This document shows positions 25,834 to 38,640 of a stretch of DNA of 64,000 bases, in pieces. The position numbers and the translations under genes are program-made. The DNA is from Nicotiana tabacum (taxonomy: Eukaryota; Streptophyta; Magnoliopsida; Solanales; Solanaceae): the NCBI RefSeq assembly GCF_000715075.1, contig NC_134102.1, forward strand, positions 97,543,766-97,607,765, in the 5' to 3' direction. A model generated the notes under the pieces. It was given only the letters and a program-made list of their open reading frames with translations. It was not told the origin of the DNA and did no database searches. Numbering within the stretch: the first letter of the stretch is position 1; each line of letters opens with the position of its first letter.

Positions 25834-26285
25834 AAGATTCAAGACAGGCTCATCTTGGTGGGTTTAGTTCTAGCCGCAACCTATTTAACGGTAATCATGA
25901 TTTTATCTGAGAAATTTGACCGGAGTACTACTCACGTTGAGACAAACTTTGTGGTGGAGATTTGGAGATGCGACCTGTTGAAGATTATGTGAAGAAAGTG
26001 AATCAGATTTATTTTGTCAGAAAATTCAACAAAGACTATATAGAAGAAATTTATTAAACTAGGGAGAGAACGTGGTAGGAGGCTTTTTCACAACTCATAA
26101 ACTCTTGAATCTCTCTACAAGAAAACAAGTAGTAACACCCCTATTTATAATACTACAAAATCAAAAACCTATTTCAATATAAAATTGGTAAACAAAACCT
26201 AACTAGACATGAACTAAATAAACTACCAAATATCAAATCCTAGACAACTTAGGAATACTAATTAATCTTGGTTTAGTTTTCAACA

Positions 26286-27640
26286 ATGTATGAGCTGCAA
26301 ATTGGATATATTTACACAGTGATATTTGGTCGAGACTGAGACGGTTTGGTGGATAAGTAAAATTATTATAGTAGTAATAATATGTTATAATATAAGATAT
26401 GTTATGCACTTTCTATTTGAAATAAACAAAAATTTAAAGTAACTTCTAAAATATTAACATCTTATGGTGTCATTAGCTATTATTATTAGTTAGTATATTG
26501 AAATAATTTCTATTAGTAGAAAGCAAAATACTACTAATTATGTACTGAATAATCCAGGTACATTGTTAAAAGAAATACCAAGCTAACAGACGATTAACAT
26601 ATGCCAAACAACATAATCTATAAATGTGATGCAGTGGCCAAATAAGCTAAACATAAGCTCATTGCTAATGTCTTCATAAAATAAATATATGAAATAAAAC
26701 CGATTATGTTGGCAATTTAATATTTCACAAAAAGAACTTAGTGAGGTTAATAAATCGAATAATTCATTTAAAATATCTTATTTAGTAATTAAATCAAACT
26801 ATATCATTTTAAAATTGTTGTTAACATGGTCTTCTTTCTTTTCTTTTGATGGTAGAAGTATTAATTCATTATTTTCATTAAGCTTTAAAAAAAGATAATG
26901 ACCCATTTTGGTTTTACGTTTGATCAGCAGTGACTGAGCCAGAAATTTTACTGATGACTATCAAATATTAAAAAAAAAATATGTAAAGAAAATAAGGAGA
27001 ATCAACATATAGTATATATGCATAAAAAAGTTTGACCTAACTAATAGTGTAATTTTATGGCAAAAGAGTATCAATTCCTTAACATAAGGTAGCTCCGTCC
27101 ATCTTGACCAGTCAACTATAGCCATAATAATAATACTTCTTTTTTCAAGTTATATGCGAATAGTTTAGTGTTAGACAACCAGATGATGAAAAAGTTATAA
27201 CTATGTGAACCATAATATCACGATTACGAATAATAAGAGATTGAAATATATGCAAGTACTTGTTGTTTTTCTTTATTAATGTATTTTAGTTAAATTTTGT
27301 ATTACTGAACGACATACATGAATAACTATAGAAAAATATCCTCTTTACAAATATCCGTTTAAATTACTGTACAGATATTTAGACACTATTCTGGACTTTA
27401 ACAGTCTTATTGAAATAAGGGTAAAGGTATTTTTTGTTATTAAAGATATTGAAATTATATTAAAATTGAAAGTGTAAGAGTTATCTAAAAAAAAATGAAT
27501 TTTCTTGTTGTGTTTCTACTTCTAGATAGAAGCTAATCCAAAAGCAGAAAAATTTGGCCAAATAAACTACTTATAAAATTTAATTAAAATATTAAAATTT
27601 AATAAAAGTTTCTAAATATTCTTAAAAAAAATTCCTGAAA
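26286..27640. other. AT-rich spacer upstream of the F-box gene
   Basis: No gene is seen. A possible MITE lies at about 26926-27101, with ends GTGACTGAGCCAGAAATTTT and GGTAGCTCCGTCC that resemble the ends of the element at 56198. The last 100 bases are promoter-proximal sequence that recurs near 62800 and 63200. Confidence 0.45.
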
Positions 27641-27850
27641 CAGACCCAAAAAAAGGAAAGAGTTTATATGGGAGGAGGAGTTTATATGGACCTTATAATT
27701 GTTGTCTTACTTCCCCTTTTGTTGTTTGGTGTCTACCTTCTCCAAATCCTACCACAATTTGGTGTAGGAATGGCAGTTACTACTATAAATATTTGTTTAT
27801 TCTGTGGCATTGTGGATTTTAAATTTGTCGGAGAATTCCATCAAAGTAAT

Positions 27851-29613
27851 ATGGAGGATACAAGAGACCGAATTTCCCAACTGCCAGAGCCAATTTTGCA
27901 TCACATCTTGTCTTTCCTTCTTGTTAAAGATGCTGTACGAATGTCTACACTGTCCAAGATTTGGACCAGTGCATTGAATTCACTCTCCTACTTAGATTTT
28001 GGTGAAGATTTTTTCTATGGGCCACAAGACATGCGAAATCTCTTGAAAGCTGTGACCCAAATTCTAGTAATTCGGCTAAAGCACAAGATTTCTGTGGAAA
28101 AGTTTTGGCTACGATTACCCTATTTGCGTAGGAGGTTTTATTATGTTCACAGGTGGATTAAATTACTCGTAGCTTGTAATGTCAAAGAGTTTGATCTAAG
28201 TGTAGGCAGACGTATTTATGAAGGAAAACAGTTACACAATAAGTTGCCTGAGGTAATCTTTGATGCCAAAGCACTAAATGTGCTTAATTTGGTTGGATTT
28301 AAGATTGAATTACCCTCTCATGGTACTATAAACTTATCATCTTTGCGAGAATTACACCTCCGTGATGTAATTTTGGACGAGAAATTTATTCAGGCTCTAT
28401 GCGTAAGCTGCCACAATTTAGAATTTTTGTATTTGGCGTGGTTTAAGGGACTTGCTAGTTTTCAAGTTGGTGAAAAGAATTTACCTAAACTAAAGAAAAT
28501 AAAGCTGGAAAATTGCCCTTCTGAATTCCAGATGGTTGATATTGCAGCAATTAGTCTTGAAGACCTTACTATAAAAAGTTATTGGGACCTAAAGTTTGTT
28601 AAAATAACTGCTTGCAAAGCTCTCAAGAGTTTGTTCCTCAATGGTGTGGCCGTGACCGATAAATGGTTAGAGAAACTCTTTTTCAGCCTACAAAATCTTG
28701 AAAAGTTTTACTTATCCTGTTGCAATACATTGACCACAATGAAGATCTCAAGTATATGGCTCAAACAGCTCATAGTATTTGGTTGTTCTAATCTGGTTGA
28801 TGCTCAAGTATATACTCCTAATTTGATACTATTCGCATTTGGTTGTTGTTCATTGCCAACGTTGAAACTAAAAGCTTCACGTTCATTAAAAGCCAATATC
28901 TCCTTTGACTCATTAGAAACCCCTGATAGTGATTGGTACAACTCTAACCTCACAAATTTTCTTGGTAGCTTCAATCATTCCTTATCTATTAAATTATCAA
29001 GCAAAAAGGATGAGGTATGTCCCGCAAATTCTCTAGCTACATTGCTTCAACAAGATAGTCGTGTTATTGATTTCTCATAATTTGTTTTCTTTTTTCGGTT
29101 GTTACAGAGGATAGTTATACCACAAGACATGAGAGTAAACTTGCTTCCTCCACTTTATGCTACTAATAATTTGCACGTAGATATTGAGAAACGATGGAAG
29201 CATTTAGTTGTAGAGGTTGTTGATAGTTTGCTTTGGATTTCTCCTCAACTGGACACCATATCTTTTAACGAGGCTCGAGTCTTAAAGACCCTGAAGGTAA
29301 TTTGTTCTGACTTTGTAAAAGAACCAAATTTGCTAAGTTGTTACTAAGGTTTTGTTGCTACTTTGTGTTTTCTTTTTATGTAATATGTAATTACGTTTTC
29401 TTACTGATTTTCCCGGTTTTACAGTTTATACACGAAGATGCATCAAATGAAGATGAGAAGTCTTGTTGTGCATCGCTACCTTGGAAATGTTGGAGGCATA
29501 AGTTAAAGCAAGTCAAGATGCAAAACTTTTCATGTATGGAGCAACAAGAGTTGAGAGACTATTTTTTCACAAATGCACATATCTCAGAGATAATTGACGT
29601 TCCCTCAGAATGA
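27851..29613 (+). CDS. F-box/LRR protein (FBD-like), three exons
   Basis: Likely substrate adaptor of an SCF E3 ubiquitin ligase; its target is unknown. Exons: 27851-29014, 29108-29296 and 29425-29613, with GT-AG introns that keep the frame (phase 0), giving 513 residues. An F-box is at residues about 7-50 (ISQLPEPILHHILSFLLVKD), followed by leucine-rich repeats (LNVLNLVGF, LRELHLRDVIL, LEFLYLAW, LEDLTIKSY, LEKFYLSCC). The C-terminal exon (WRHKLKQVKMQNFSCMEQQE) resembles the end of FBD/LRR family proteins. The start at 27851 was chosen because the F-box follows it directly, as in the family. The same frame stays open upstream to 27668 and would add 61 residues with a hydrophobic stretch. A broken partial copy lies at 62355-62800. 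Confidence 0.9.
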
Positions 29614-30064
29614 GTCGAGTCCAAGATTTTATTTCAATACATGTACCTTAGATAGAAGCTTCCATGGGTTCTTCAGTGGGTATCTTTTCAAACTAATTTT
29701 ATATCTAAGGACAAAACTCTATACCTCATAACATGAATAGTCGTTCACTTCATTCGGCAGCTCTCTCAGACTTTTTCACATTTAAAAATGTATTCTACAT
29801 TCTTCTCTGTAGTTTCACTCAGAGCAAGCCAGTCTTTATTCTGCACTATTACTACCATTTTATGTTTTTCTTTGCTGTAAGTGGAACTACTCCTTGTTCT
29901 TGCACTGTATCTATTTAAGAAGATGGATTGTGTGTAGGACCTAATTACATCTTTCAGCATTGATTGTGTGTCAAGGCTACTTGGAATTTATATTGATCCT
30001 TTGAGATGGCTGATTATAATCTGATTCTTTTCTATCGACACATTAGGATCATTTGCTGTTTGAA
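29614..30064 (+). other. Presumed 3' untranslated region of the F-box gene
   Basis: No coding sequence. The segment lies between the stop codon and the Tat element, which inserted about 450 bp downstream of the gene. Confidence 0.4.
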
Positions 30065-30403
30065 CTTTCTGTATTAGTGAAAAATACACTCCCCACACGG
30101 GTCTATTAAATGGCGACACATGTCAGCAAAGTTATGAGAAAAATGAAGAATGAAATGTAAAGATGATATGTGAGACACCCTTGGGACCGAGCATACTCGT
30201 ACCGTGCCTATTAGTGTTGGAACTGACAATCATAAAATAGTTCTGGATCAGTTATGGGAGAATAGCTCATAATTACAAATGAGTAAAGAATCAATTAATC
30301 CTGGATTACATGAGATTTACCATCATTATGCCAACAGTTACAAATCACTTATGTAATGTATAATAAATGTAATAAATGATTGAAACGGTCAAAACAAGGC
30401 AAA

Positions 30404-30515
30404 CAATTACGAGATTGACTCAACAGTACGAGATTAACTCAACAGGCACGAGATTGACTCAACAGGCACGTGATTGATTCCTCAATTACGGAATTAACTC
30501 ATCAGTTACGGAATT
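30404..30515 (+). repeat. Tandem array of about 20-25 bp in the Tat LTR
   Basis: Units like CACGAGATTGACTCAACAGG occur about four to five times here and about six times in the 3' LTR (45925-46055). The array has therefore changed length since insertion or during the element's own replication. Confidence 0.75.
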
Positions 30516-31302
30516 CCAACATTTACACTGTTGTTATAAGTCTTCCAAAAATAACGGATGGATTGAGTAAATGCTCATAATGGACCCATAATTCAAGGAG
30601 AATGGTTACTTAGATCTAGCCCTATAAATAGACATACTTTTATCTCCATCGGGGGAATCTAATTTTTCTTCACAATTATATACATTGTAATTCATAGGAT
30701 CTTGCTCCCAAGTTAGCCATAGTTCGGCCCTTCAAGCACTGTTTGGCTCATCATCCTATCAAGGATCATTCAATAAGAATTGTTTCTTCTCTGCTTTATA
30801 TTTATTATATTATCTATTGATGTGCGGCTATAATTCCATATTTTAGTACATTATTTACCTTACACATTAGGTGATTTAATGCTAAACTATACTTTATTTG
30901 CGCGTAATGGAGTCTATTTTATATGTAAGTACATTGGAGAAGAAATTAGAGAAAAAGGAATATTTAAAGTATAAAGTGTGTTCGAAAACAGTTGAAAAAA
31001 AGAAAGAAAGAAAGAAAGAAGTGAGGAGCGGAAAAATGAGGAAGCTGGCAAAGCAAGCTATTGAGGTCGCATTAGAGCTGGCGAGGCGAGCCTCTGAGCT
31101 CGCGTGGGAGCAGGAGACGCGAGGGGTAGGGCGAGGTTGAGCTCGCGTGGAGGCAGGCGCCGCACAGTCTGAGGCGAGATTCATGTCGCGTTTACCTCAC
31201 GAGGCACGGTCTGAGGCGAGCCTGATCTGGATTTTGAAGGCTTATTTCATCTCCTTGTTAGACTTGGACTGGGGTTATGTCGTTTAGGTCTTTTCCTACA
31301 CA

Positions 31303-31310
31303 TATAAATA
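31303..31310 (+). promoter_or_regulatory. TATA box of the Athila-like 5' LTR
   Basis: TATAAATA is conserved in both LTRs of the element (the partner is at 35089-35096). Confidence 0.5.
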
Positions 31311-32195
31311 GGCATTAGACACCGCTTTTGGAAGAGTTTTGCGACCGGAGGCAAGAATAGCTCGTGGAACACCTGTTGGGGGATAGAACCATCGATTTCT
31401 ACATTCCTTCATCTTTACTTTATAATTTATTTATGCAAAATACTTGGGATATTGTTACTATGAGTATAAGTAGCTAAATTTCTAATCTAGGGTTTTGATG
31501 GAACCTATTGGAGGATGATTTTTATGTTACATTAATATAGATTTGCCGTAACTTTTTCTCTATTTGTTTAACTACGTTTATATTGTGGTTGGTTGAAGAG
31601 CTCTCAATCGACTGTGCCTATTTAGTGTGTATGACTCGGAAGAGAGTGCATATTTAGGTAGTTGTTGAACAACATCACTCCTAACGTATACGGGGGATCA
31701 ATACAGAGGGTTTAAATATGGGATTAGGAATAACGAAACCTTGGTACGATCCGAGTAAGCCATAACTTAGTGCCAGCTAATATAATTTGGAAGAATATAT
31801 CTAGTAAATTATGGTAGTTACTCGGGAGCGGAGCGAATTACGACACTCAGAGAGCTCATGATCGGTAGAGAAAACTTAGGCAAATTTATAGAAAACACAG
31901 CAGAAAGGATTCCGACAATAGGGAAAATCAAAATCTTAAACCATTCCAATCCTTGTCTACAACTTGTTCGTAGTTAGTTATTAATTACTGCATTTTTATT
32001 ACGTGATATTTAGTTAGTAAATATCCAATTTGTTATTTAAATATTTTTGAATATTGATTGCGTGAATTTGTGCGAGTCTAGTAGCTGTGCTTAATAGGTT
32101 AATTCCCTGTGAGATTCGACTCCGGACTTGTTAACCGCAATATATTTGCAACGACCGCTTAGTCCTTTTTATAAGGCATAGTTGGGCATGATCAA

Positions 32196-32213
32196 ATTTT
32201 GGCATCGTTGCCG
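32196..32213 (+). other. Primer binding site of the Athila-like element
   Basis: ATTTTGGCATCGTTGCCG lies just after the LTR end. It resembles the TTTGGCGCCGTTGCCGG sites typical of Athila/Tat elements. Confidence 0.65.
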
Positions 32214-32338
32214 GAAATTAACGATGTTATTAGTTGCAGCTAAAAGAAGTGCTAGAATTATTAGTGTAGTCTATTTTCTTCATTTTAAAGTAAATACATT
32301 GAAATTTTAACGTTTGTAGTCTTGGATGTTAGAGGTGC

Positions 32339-34388
32339 ATGCCTAGAAACTCCTCAAGAACTGGTAAATTATTCGAAGCATTATCAGATCCTGAGAAAGT
32401 TTTCAAGGCACTGAATCATGCAAACAAGAAGGGCAAACAGAAACAGAACCTAATAGAACAAATCGAACCAAACATGGATGACGTAATAGAAAACCCAAAC
32501 AATAGAAATAATGCGAATAACCCGAACAATCAGGGTGTGGTGCCTCTTGTGCTAGAAGCAGCCTTGTATGATTGGGCACAACCCACCGCCGAAAATCTGG
32601 CAACCACAATTGCAGTCCCTCAGATACAAGCAGAATTATTTCAAATCACAAACAACATGTTACATCTGTTGCAGAACAAGTGACTGTTCTCAGAGTCTTA
32701 CATTTAAGATCCTCAGTAGCATCTAAAAAATTTCTTGTCGATATGTGTCATGCAAAAGCAACCTAATGTGACACCGGAAGCAATAAACCTGCTAATGTTT
32801 CCATTCTAGGTGACGGGAGAGGCTCCTAATTCACTCCCCATAAACTCCATCACTACTTGGGAGGAATTAGTCAAGCAATTTTTGAACAAGTTCTACCCAC
32901 CAATAAGACTGCCAAACAAATTGATGAGATATTGTGCTTCACGCAGAGACCAACAGAAACATTACAAGAAACGTGGGAGAGGTTCAAGGGTATGCTGGTT
33001 AAGTGTCCACATCATGGTATTCCAGATCAGCTATTGGGATAGAGGTTCTACATGGATTGGCAAACAACTTAAAGGCCAATGTTGATGCTTCAGCAAGTGG
33101 AGCATTTTTGAGCAAATCATTCAGAGAATGCAAGATCCTACTTGATAAAATGACTCAAAACTCAAGATGGATGACAAGAAACTCTACAATCACTCCTATC
33201 GTTCACTCTGTGGCTTTAGACCCCAACAACTCCATAGCCAAAAATATGGCCACTCTGATGACGCAAATGAGTATCCTCACCAAAAAGATCGATGAATCAG
33301 GCCAGAAGCAGCAAGTACACATAGTTGATGCGACTAATGGGGGCTTATGTACGCCATGCATTAACCAACTATAGGTATTCTCTTGGAGTGCAAAAAGTGA
33401 CAACCAGCACTATCAGAAAGCTATGAACTATGTGGACAACTATTGAGGACAGAGGCAAGGTGGTCAGAATTGGGGGCAACAGAATCAACAATATAGACCA
33501 GCACAACAACAATACAATAATAGCAGCAATCCTGGAGCTATGCGACCACAAGGTTAAGTTGTGCTTTACCAAAGGCAACAAGGATACAACCAGCAAAATC
33601 AGCAACTAGCGTATCAATAGCCTCAACAACAACAGATAGTAAGACAAGATGATGGGTTGTTTGAAATTAAAGGAATGTTGCAACAACTGATTGGGGCCAA
33701 TGGAAAAATGCAAGAGAGAGTGGACGCACATGACTCAACGATAAAAGGCATTGAGATTCAATTAGGGTAGATATCAATGGCTCTGAATAATCGCCCCAAG
33801 GGACGTTACCTGCAGACACACATGTCAATCCAAAAGAGCAGAGCCCGAAGCAGCTTATGGCAGTGAGTCTAAGAAATGGTAGAGATCTAGATCTAGAGTA
33901 AGAAATTGCTCGCGAAAGCCGGCCAACTGAAACTCTTGTGCCAGTACCCATTGAGGTAGATGATCCAACAGGGTTGACTGAGGTAACGATACAACATGCA
34001 CAAGAGGACGCAAGCAAAGAAAAAGAGGTTGTGAATGAGACTGAGGTGGTGCAAGAAAAGGCAGTAGAAGCAGTGCCCGAGCAGGATCAAACTCAAATCA
34101 CAGGAAGGAAGTGACCTCCAGCACCATTCCCACAGATATTGGCCAAATATCAGAAGGATGAGCAGTATAAGAAATTCATGGAGATGTTAAAACAAATCCA
34201 GGTGAACATTCCACTGATTGATGCCTTAAGGGAGATGCCTCCGTATGCCAAAATGATGAAGGATTTGATGTCTCGCAAGTTCGACTTCCAAGACTTGGCC
34301 ATTGTTACACTAACCCGGACCTGTAGTGCTATCGTGGCGAGACCCATAGCTGAGAAGTTGTCAGACCCGGGGAATTTCACGTGATTCA
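32339..34388 (+). pseudogene. Athila-like gag with start of protease, broken
   Basis: The open start MPRNSSRTGKLFEALSDPEK gives way to frames broken by stops. Recognisable Athila gag parts follow: NSLPINSITTWEELVKQFLN near 32829, ETLQETWERFKGMLVKCPHH near 32947, a Gln/Asn-rich stretch near 33480-33620, and [20 protein letters not shown] with [19 protein letters not shown] near 34140-34280. The last piece ([20 protein letters not shown]) corresponds to the run-in of the protease. The sequence then passes directly to non-coding DNA and the 3' LTR. Confidence 0.8.
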
Positions 34389-36115
34389 TGATAGAGAGGT
34401 AATGTCGTTGACCTCCATGTTAGAGTAAGTAAGTGAATTATGAATAATGCATGGTATTTGTGAGTCAAATCTTGAGGTGAGGATGTTACACCTTTGTGCT
34501 TAGTATATTTTAAAGATTCTTGGTGTGACGAGTTAAGTGAATTGCTTAAAAAGGTCATGTTTATAAGTGTAGTTTGATTGCTCGAGGACGAGAAACGTTG
34601 AAGTATGGGGTATTGATGTGCGGCTATAATTCCACATTTTAGTGATTATTTACCTTACATTTTAGGTGCTTTAATGCTAGACTATACTTTATTTATGCGT
34701 AATGGAGTCTATTTTAAGTGTAGGTACAATAGAGATAAAATTAGAGCAAAAGGAATATTTAAAGTATAAAGCGTGCTCGAAAACAGTTGGAAGGAAGAAA
34801 GAAAGAAGTGAGCAGCGGAAAAATGAGGAAGCTGGCGAAGCAAGCTATTGAGCTCGCGTTAGAGCTGGCGAGGTGAGCCTCTGAGCTCCCGTGGGAGCAG
34901 GCGACCCGAGGGGTAAGGCGAGGTTGAGCTCACGTGGAGGCAGACACCGCACAATCTGAGGCGAGATTCATCTCGCGTTTACCTCACGAGGCACGGTCTG
35001 AGGCGAGCCTAATCCGGATTTTGAAGGCTTATTTCATCTCCTTGTTAGACTTGGACGGGGTTATGTCGTTTAGATCTTTTCCTACACATATAAATAGGCA
35101 TTAAACACTACTTTTGGAAGAGTTTTGCGACCGGAGGCAAGAATAGCTCGTGGAACACCTGTTGGGGGATAAAACCATCAATTTCTGCATTCTTTCATCT
35201 TTACTTTGTAATTTATTTATGCAAAATACTTGGGATATTGTTACTATGAGTATGGGTAGCTAAACTTCTAATCTAGGGTTTTGATGAAACCTATTGGAGG
35301 ATGATTTTCCTTTTACGTTAATATAGATTTGTCGTAGCTTTTTCTCTATTTGTTCAACTACGTTTATATTGTGGTTGGTTGAAGAGCTCTTAATCGGCTG
35401 TGCCTATTTACTGCGTATTACTCGGAAGAGAGTGCATATTTAGGTTGTTGTTGAACAACATCACTCCTAACATATATGAGGGATCAATACGGAGGATTTA
35501 AAGGTGGGATTAGGAATAACGAAATCTTGGTGCGATCCGAGTGAGCCGTAACTTAGTGCCAGCTAGCGTAATTCGGAAGAATATGTCTAGTAAATTGTGG
35601 CAGTTACTTGGGGGACAATTACAACACTCAGAGAGCTCATGATCGGTAGAGAAAACGTAGGCAAATTTATAGAAAATATAGCGGAAAAGATTCTTACAAT
35701 AGGGGAAATCAGAACCTAAGACCATTCCAATTCTCGTCTACAACTTGTTTGTAGTTAGTTATTAATTACTGCATTTTCATTACGTGATATTTAGTTAGTA
35801 AACATCCAATTTGTTATTTAAATATTTCTGAATATTGATTGCATGAGTTTGTGCGAGTCTAGTAGTTGTGTTTAATAGGTTAATTCCCTGTGAGATTTGA
35901 CTCAGGACTTGTCAACCGGAATATATTTGCAACGACCGCTTAGTCCTTTTTATAAGGCATAGTTGGGCGTGATAATCTATCATTGAATTTATTTTTCACT
36001 TCTCTATCATGTTGTATTAACGAAAATTTATATCTTTCGAATCGAATCGGTTGCTTGTGGCCCGTCATATAAAATTTATTACTTTGACCTTGAAAATCAT
36101 TTTTGGGTTAAACAG

Positions 36116-36134
36116 TTTGGTTCCGTTACCGGGA
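36116..36134 (+). other. Primer binding site of the Tat element
   Basis: TTTGGTTCCGTTACCGGGA follows the LTR end by one base. It is a decayed form of the Tat/Athila-type primer site. Confidence 0.7.
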
Positions 36135-36179
36135 ACTCGAGCAAATTTTTTATTCATCCAAAGATATTAACAATTATTT

Positions 36180-38640
36180 TTAACTAGTATTTAGAGTACG
36201 CGCGTTGTGCGTGTATTTTATATCAATAAATATAAATTTTATAAAAATTACATAGACATTATTTACAAAAGTGTCTGAATTATTAAATGAAAATTTAAAA
36301 AATCCAAATTCCTGAAAAAATGATGAACAATAATCACATTTATCTAACTCAATAAAAGAACATCTATGCTCTACAAAATACCTTATTATTTGGACTTTCG
36401 TTAGGAACAGATTTATCATGATAAAGAGATTATACATACTAATAAATATCGTTACTTTCATAGGTCAATAATGATGGGTATATCAATTAGCCATATATCC
36501 CTAATTTGATATTTATTTGCGATTAATGCAATATCTATCCGCCGGATAGATTATCGACACTGTGAAAAATTGTGAAACTCTATGACATCACTTTGGAAAG
36601 TATTTTATTAACATTTTTTAAAAAGAATAGTTTGAAAAAGCTAACATTTTTAACATTATTCACCTTAAATCTTTAAAAATTTAGTTAATTTGAAAATAAT
36701 TGTGAGCTCATGAGTTTTGCTTTAAGTTTTCATCTCTACGTATCTTGAAGTGGAAGACTTTTAATGTCACCTTTATTAGTGGTATTCCAGGTGAAATAAC
36801 AATTTCTTATCTATTTTTGTAAAAATTAACTTAATCAACTTATATAAGTAATCTTATTGGGATCACATTCCTAAATATTAGGAGTTCTTATATAGTTCAA
36901 ATAAGAAAAAAATTTAATAATCAAAATTTTATTTAATTTTAACGCCCTAAATATTTAAAATATTAATTAAACATTAATTTTATCCAATATAAAGTTTATT
37001 TATATGATAAAAGGTCGACCAGTTTTGCGTTTAAGTTTCGTACTTTTATAATAGTCTCGATTTATTGAAGAAGACAAATTAAGTGAAATGTTATTTTCCT
37101 ATATATTTAGTAGTTTTTAATTTTTATTTACCACGTAATTACTATAAAATTAATATACTTTGTTGCAAATACTAAGTGAAGTTAAAAAAATTCTTCTAAA
37201 ACTTACTCATTGATGTTAAAAAACTATTTTGTTCATCATGATAAAGTACCGTCATTTTCTAATTGCCATACAGAAATTACTTCAAAAGAATGGCTACAAA
37301 TTTTGTACTAATGATCCAAATAATTAACTTCTTAATTACTTATTTAAGGTAAAATTTTAATCGATTTTAAATTCCTACATTTTAGGTACCTAGTTTAAAT
37401 AAGTAAAGATTTAATAACCAAAATTTAATGAATTTTTAGGTCCTAAATATTAGGACAATCAAATGACTAATTTGTCTAATGTAATTTGTCTTAACGTACT
37501 CGCGATGCACGTGTATTCTATCTCAATGAGTACTAATTTATTTAAAATTTGTGTTTAAATAATAAAATAAAAGTATAAATTCAAGAAGGTGATCATATAT
37601 GTTAATCTTGTATAATAACTCAATAAATAATGAAGGTCTCATAAAAATCCTCAATCATAAGTCAATAATTCAACTTAAAATTTATTTCAGTTTAATAATA
37701 TTATAACTTTAATTTTACAAGTTATCATGTTTTTTTTTTCCAGTCTCAGCAAGAACAAGTTCTTAAAAACTTAAATAGTGCTAAAGTATAGAACTTAAAA
37801 TATATAATTAGGCAACTAGTAATCTACAACTTTCATATGATCAAAAAATCAAATTAAATAGCAATGAAAATAAATAAAAAAATTAAAAGATACTAAAGCA
37901 AGCTTGTGAGAGAATTTATAATTGAAAGAAAACTCATCCATGGCATATTTACTCCAGAGAATGACTTAAAATTAAAACTAAAAAAAGGCAGCTCGGTGCA
38001 TAAGGTATTCCGCGTAATTTAAGCGCATGATCTATATAAAGTAAAATTTTAATATTTTAAAGTTTTAAATATTAGGACTTTCAGTCCAAATAAGAAAAAA
38101 ACAATAAATAAGAGTTTTATTAATTTTAAAATTTTAAAAATTCTAAATATAATTAAATGACTTATAAATGAAGTATTTAATATAATATTTAACATTAATT
38201 TGGAGGGACTTCAAATTTTCTTTTTTGTTTATAAAGATCAAGTTTGAAATGGAAAAAAACGTTAGTTTTAATATTTAGTCTTTTGTTGTAGGTATTTTAT
38301 TAAATATCTAGAATACAAATATAATAGTCACATTATCTCTTATTAATAAAAGGGACGAGGAAACAAACATGGTAAAAGTATGTTTGTGGTTTTTTCTTTC
38401 TTTTAATGATTTTTTAAGGTAAAAGTTCAGTGATTGATTTTGAAGTCCTATAAATTAGGATTCATACCTATTTTAAATAAGGAAGTATTTAATATACAAA
38501 ATATAATTAATTTTGAAGCCCTAAATTTTAGGCAAATAACTTAAATTACTATTTTATCCAATATATAATATATTTTTAAATGGTAAAAAAAGGTCGAACG
38601 ACATTTCGCTAAAGACGCTTTTAATATAGTAGATAGATAT
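36180..38640. repeat. AT-rich block of degenerate repeated modules (possibly a non-coding transposon)
   Basis: Four stretches (about 36840-37060, 37310-37510, 38030-38230 and 38420-38640) share the order: flank like AAATAAGNAA, TTTAATAATCAAAATTT, CCTAAATATTAGG, TTATCCAATAT. Some end in AAAAGGTCGACC or AAAGGTCGAACG. Words such as GTACGCGCGTTGTGCGTGT (36197) and GTACTCGCGATGCACGTGT (37496) recur. No coding sequence is present. It may be a non-autonomous Helitron-like element inside the Tat element, but no ends could be defined. Confidence 0.4.

Larger units (their letters stand above)
24417..26285. mobile_element. Rearranged copia-like remnant with opposed LTR pieces
   Basis: Plus-strand LTR sequence begins at 24417 (TGTTTGGAAATTAAACC) and is recognisable to about 24549, and again at about 25647-25765 (GAGAGATTCAAGAGTTTATG and beyond). 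The same LTR in reverse orientation runs from about 26030 to 26285. A standard primer binding site lies between. The left copy is interrupted by about 1.1 kb containing the arrays listed separately. A normal element would have LTRs in the same direction. Confidence 0.6.
30818..35975 (+). mobile_element. Gag-only Athila-like LTR element nested in the Tat LTR
   Basis: LTRs 30818-32194 and 34614-35975 (TGATGTGCGGC to about TGATCA/TGATAA) enclose only 2.4 kb. TCTAT duplicates flank the element (30813-30817 and 35976-35980), and the Tat LTR resumes exactly after it. Both LTRs carry a GC-rich block of GAGGCGAGC and GAGCTCGCG words and a TATA box (31303-31310 and 35089-35096). The internal region holds gag and the very start of protease. 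Reverse transcriptase, RNase H and integrase are absent, so it would need another element's enzymes to move. Confidence 0.85.
30070..36114 (+). repeat. 5' LTR of the Tat element, split by an Athila-like insertion
   Basis: 30070-30817 and 35981-36114 join to form an LTR of about 882 bp that matches 45603-46502. A TATA box (TATAAATA) lies at 30623-30630 here and at 46166-46173 in the 3' LTR. Confidence 0.88.
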
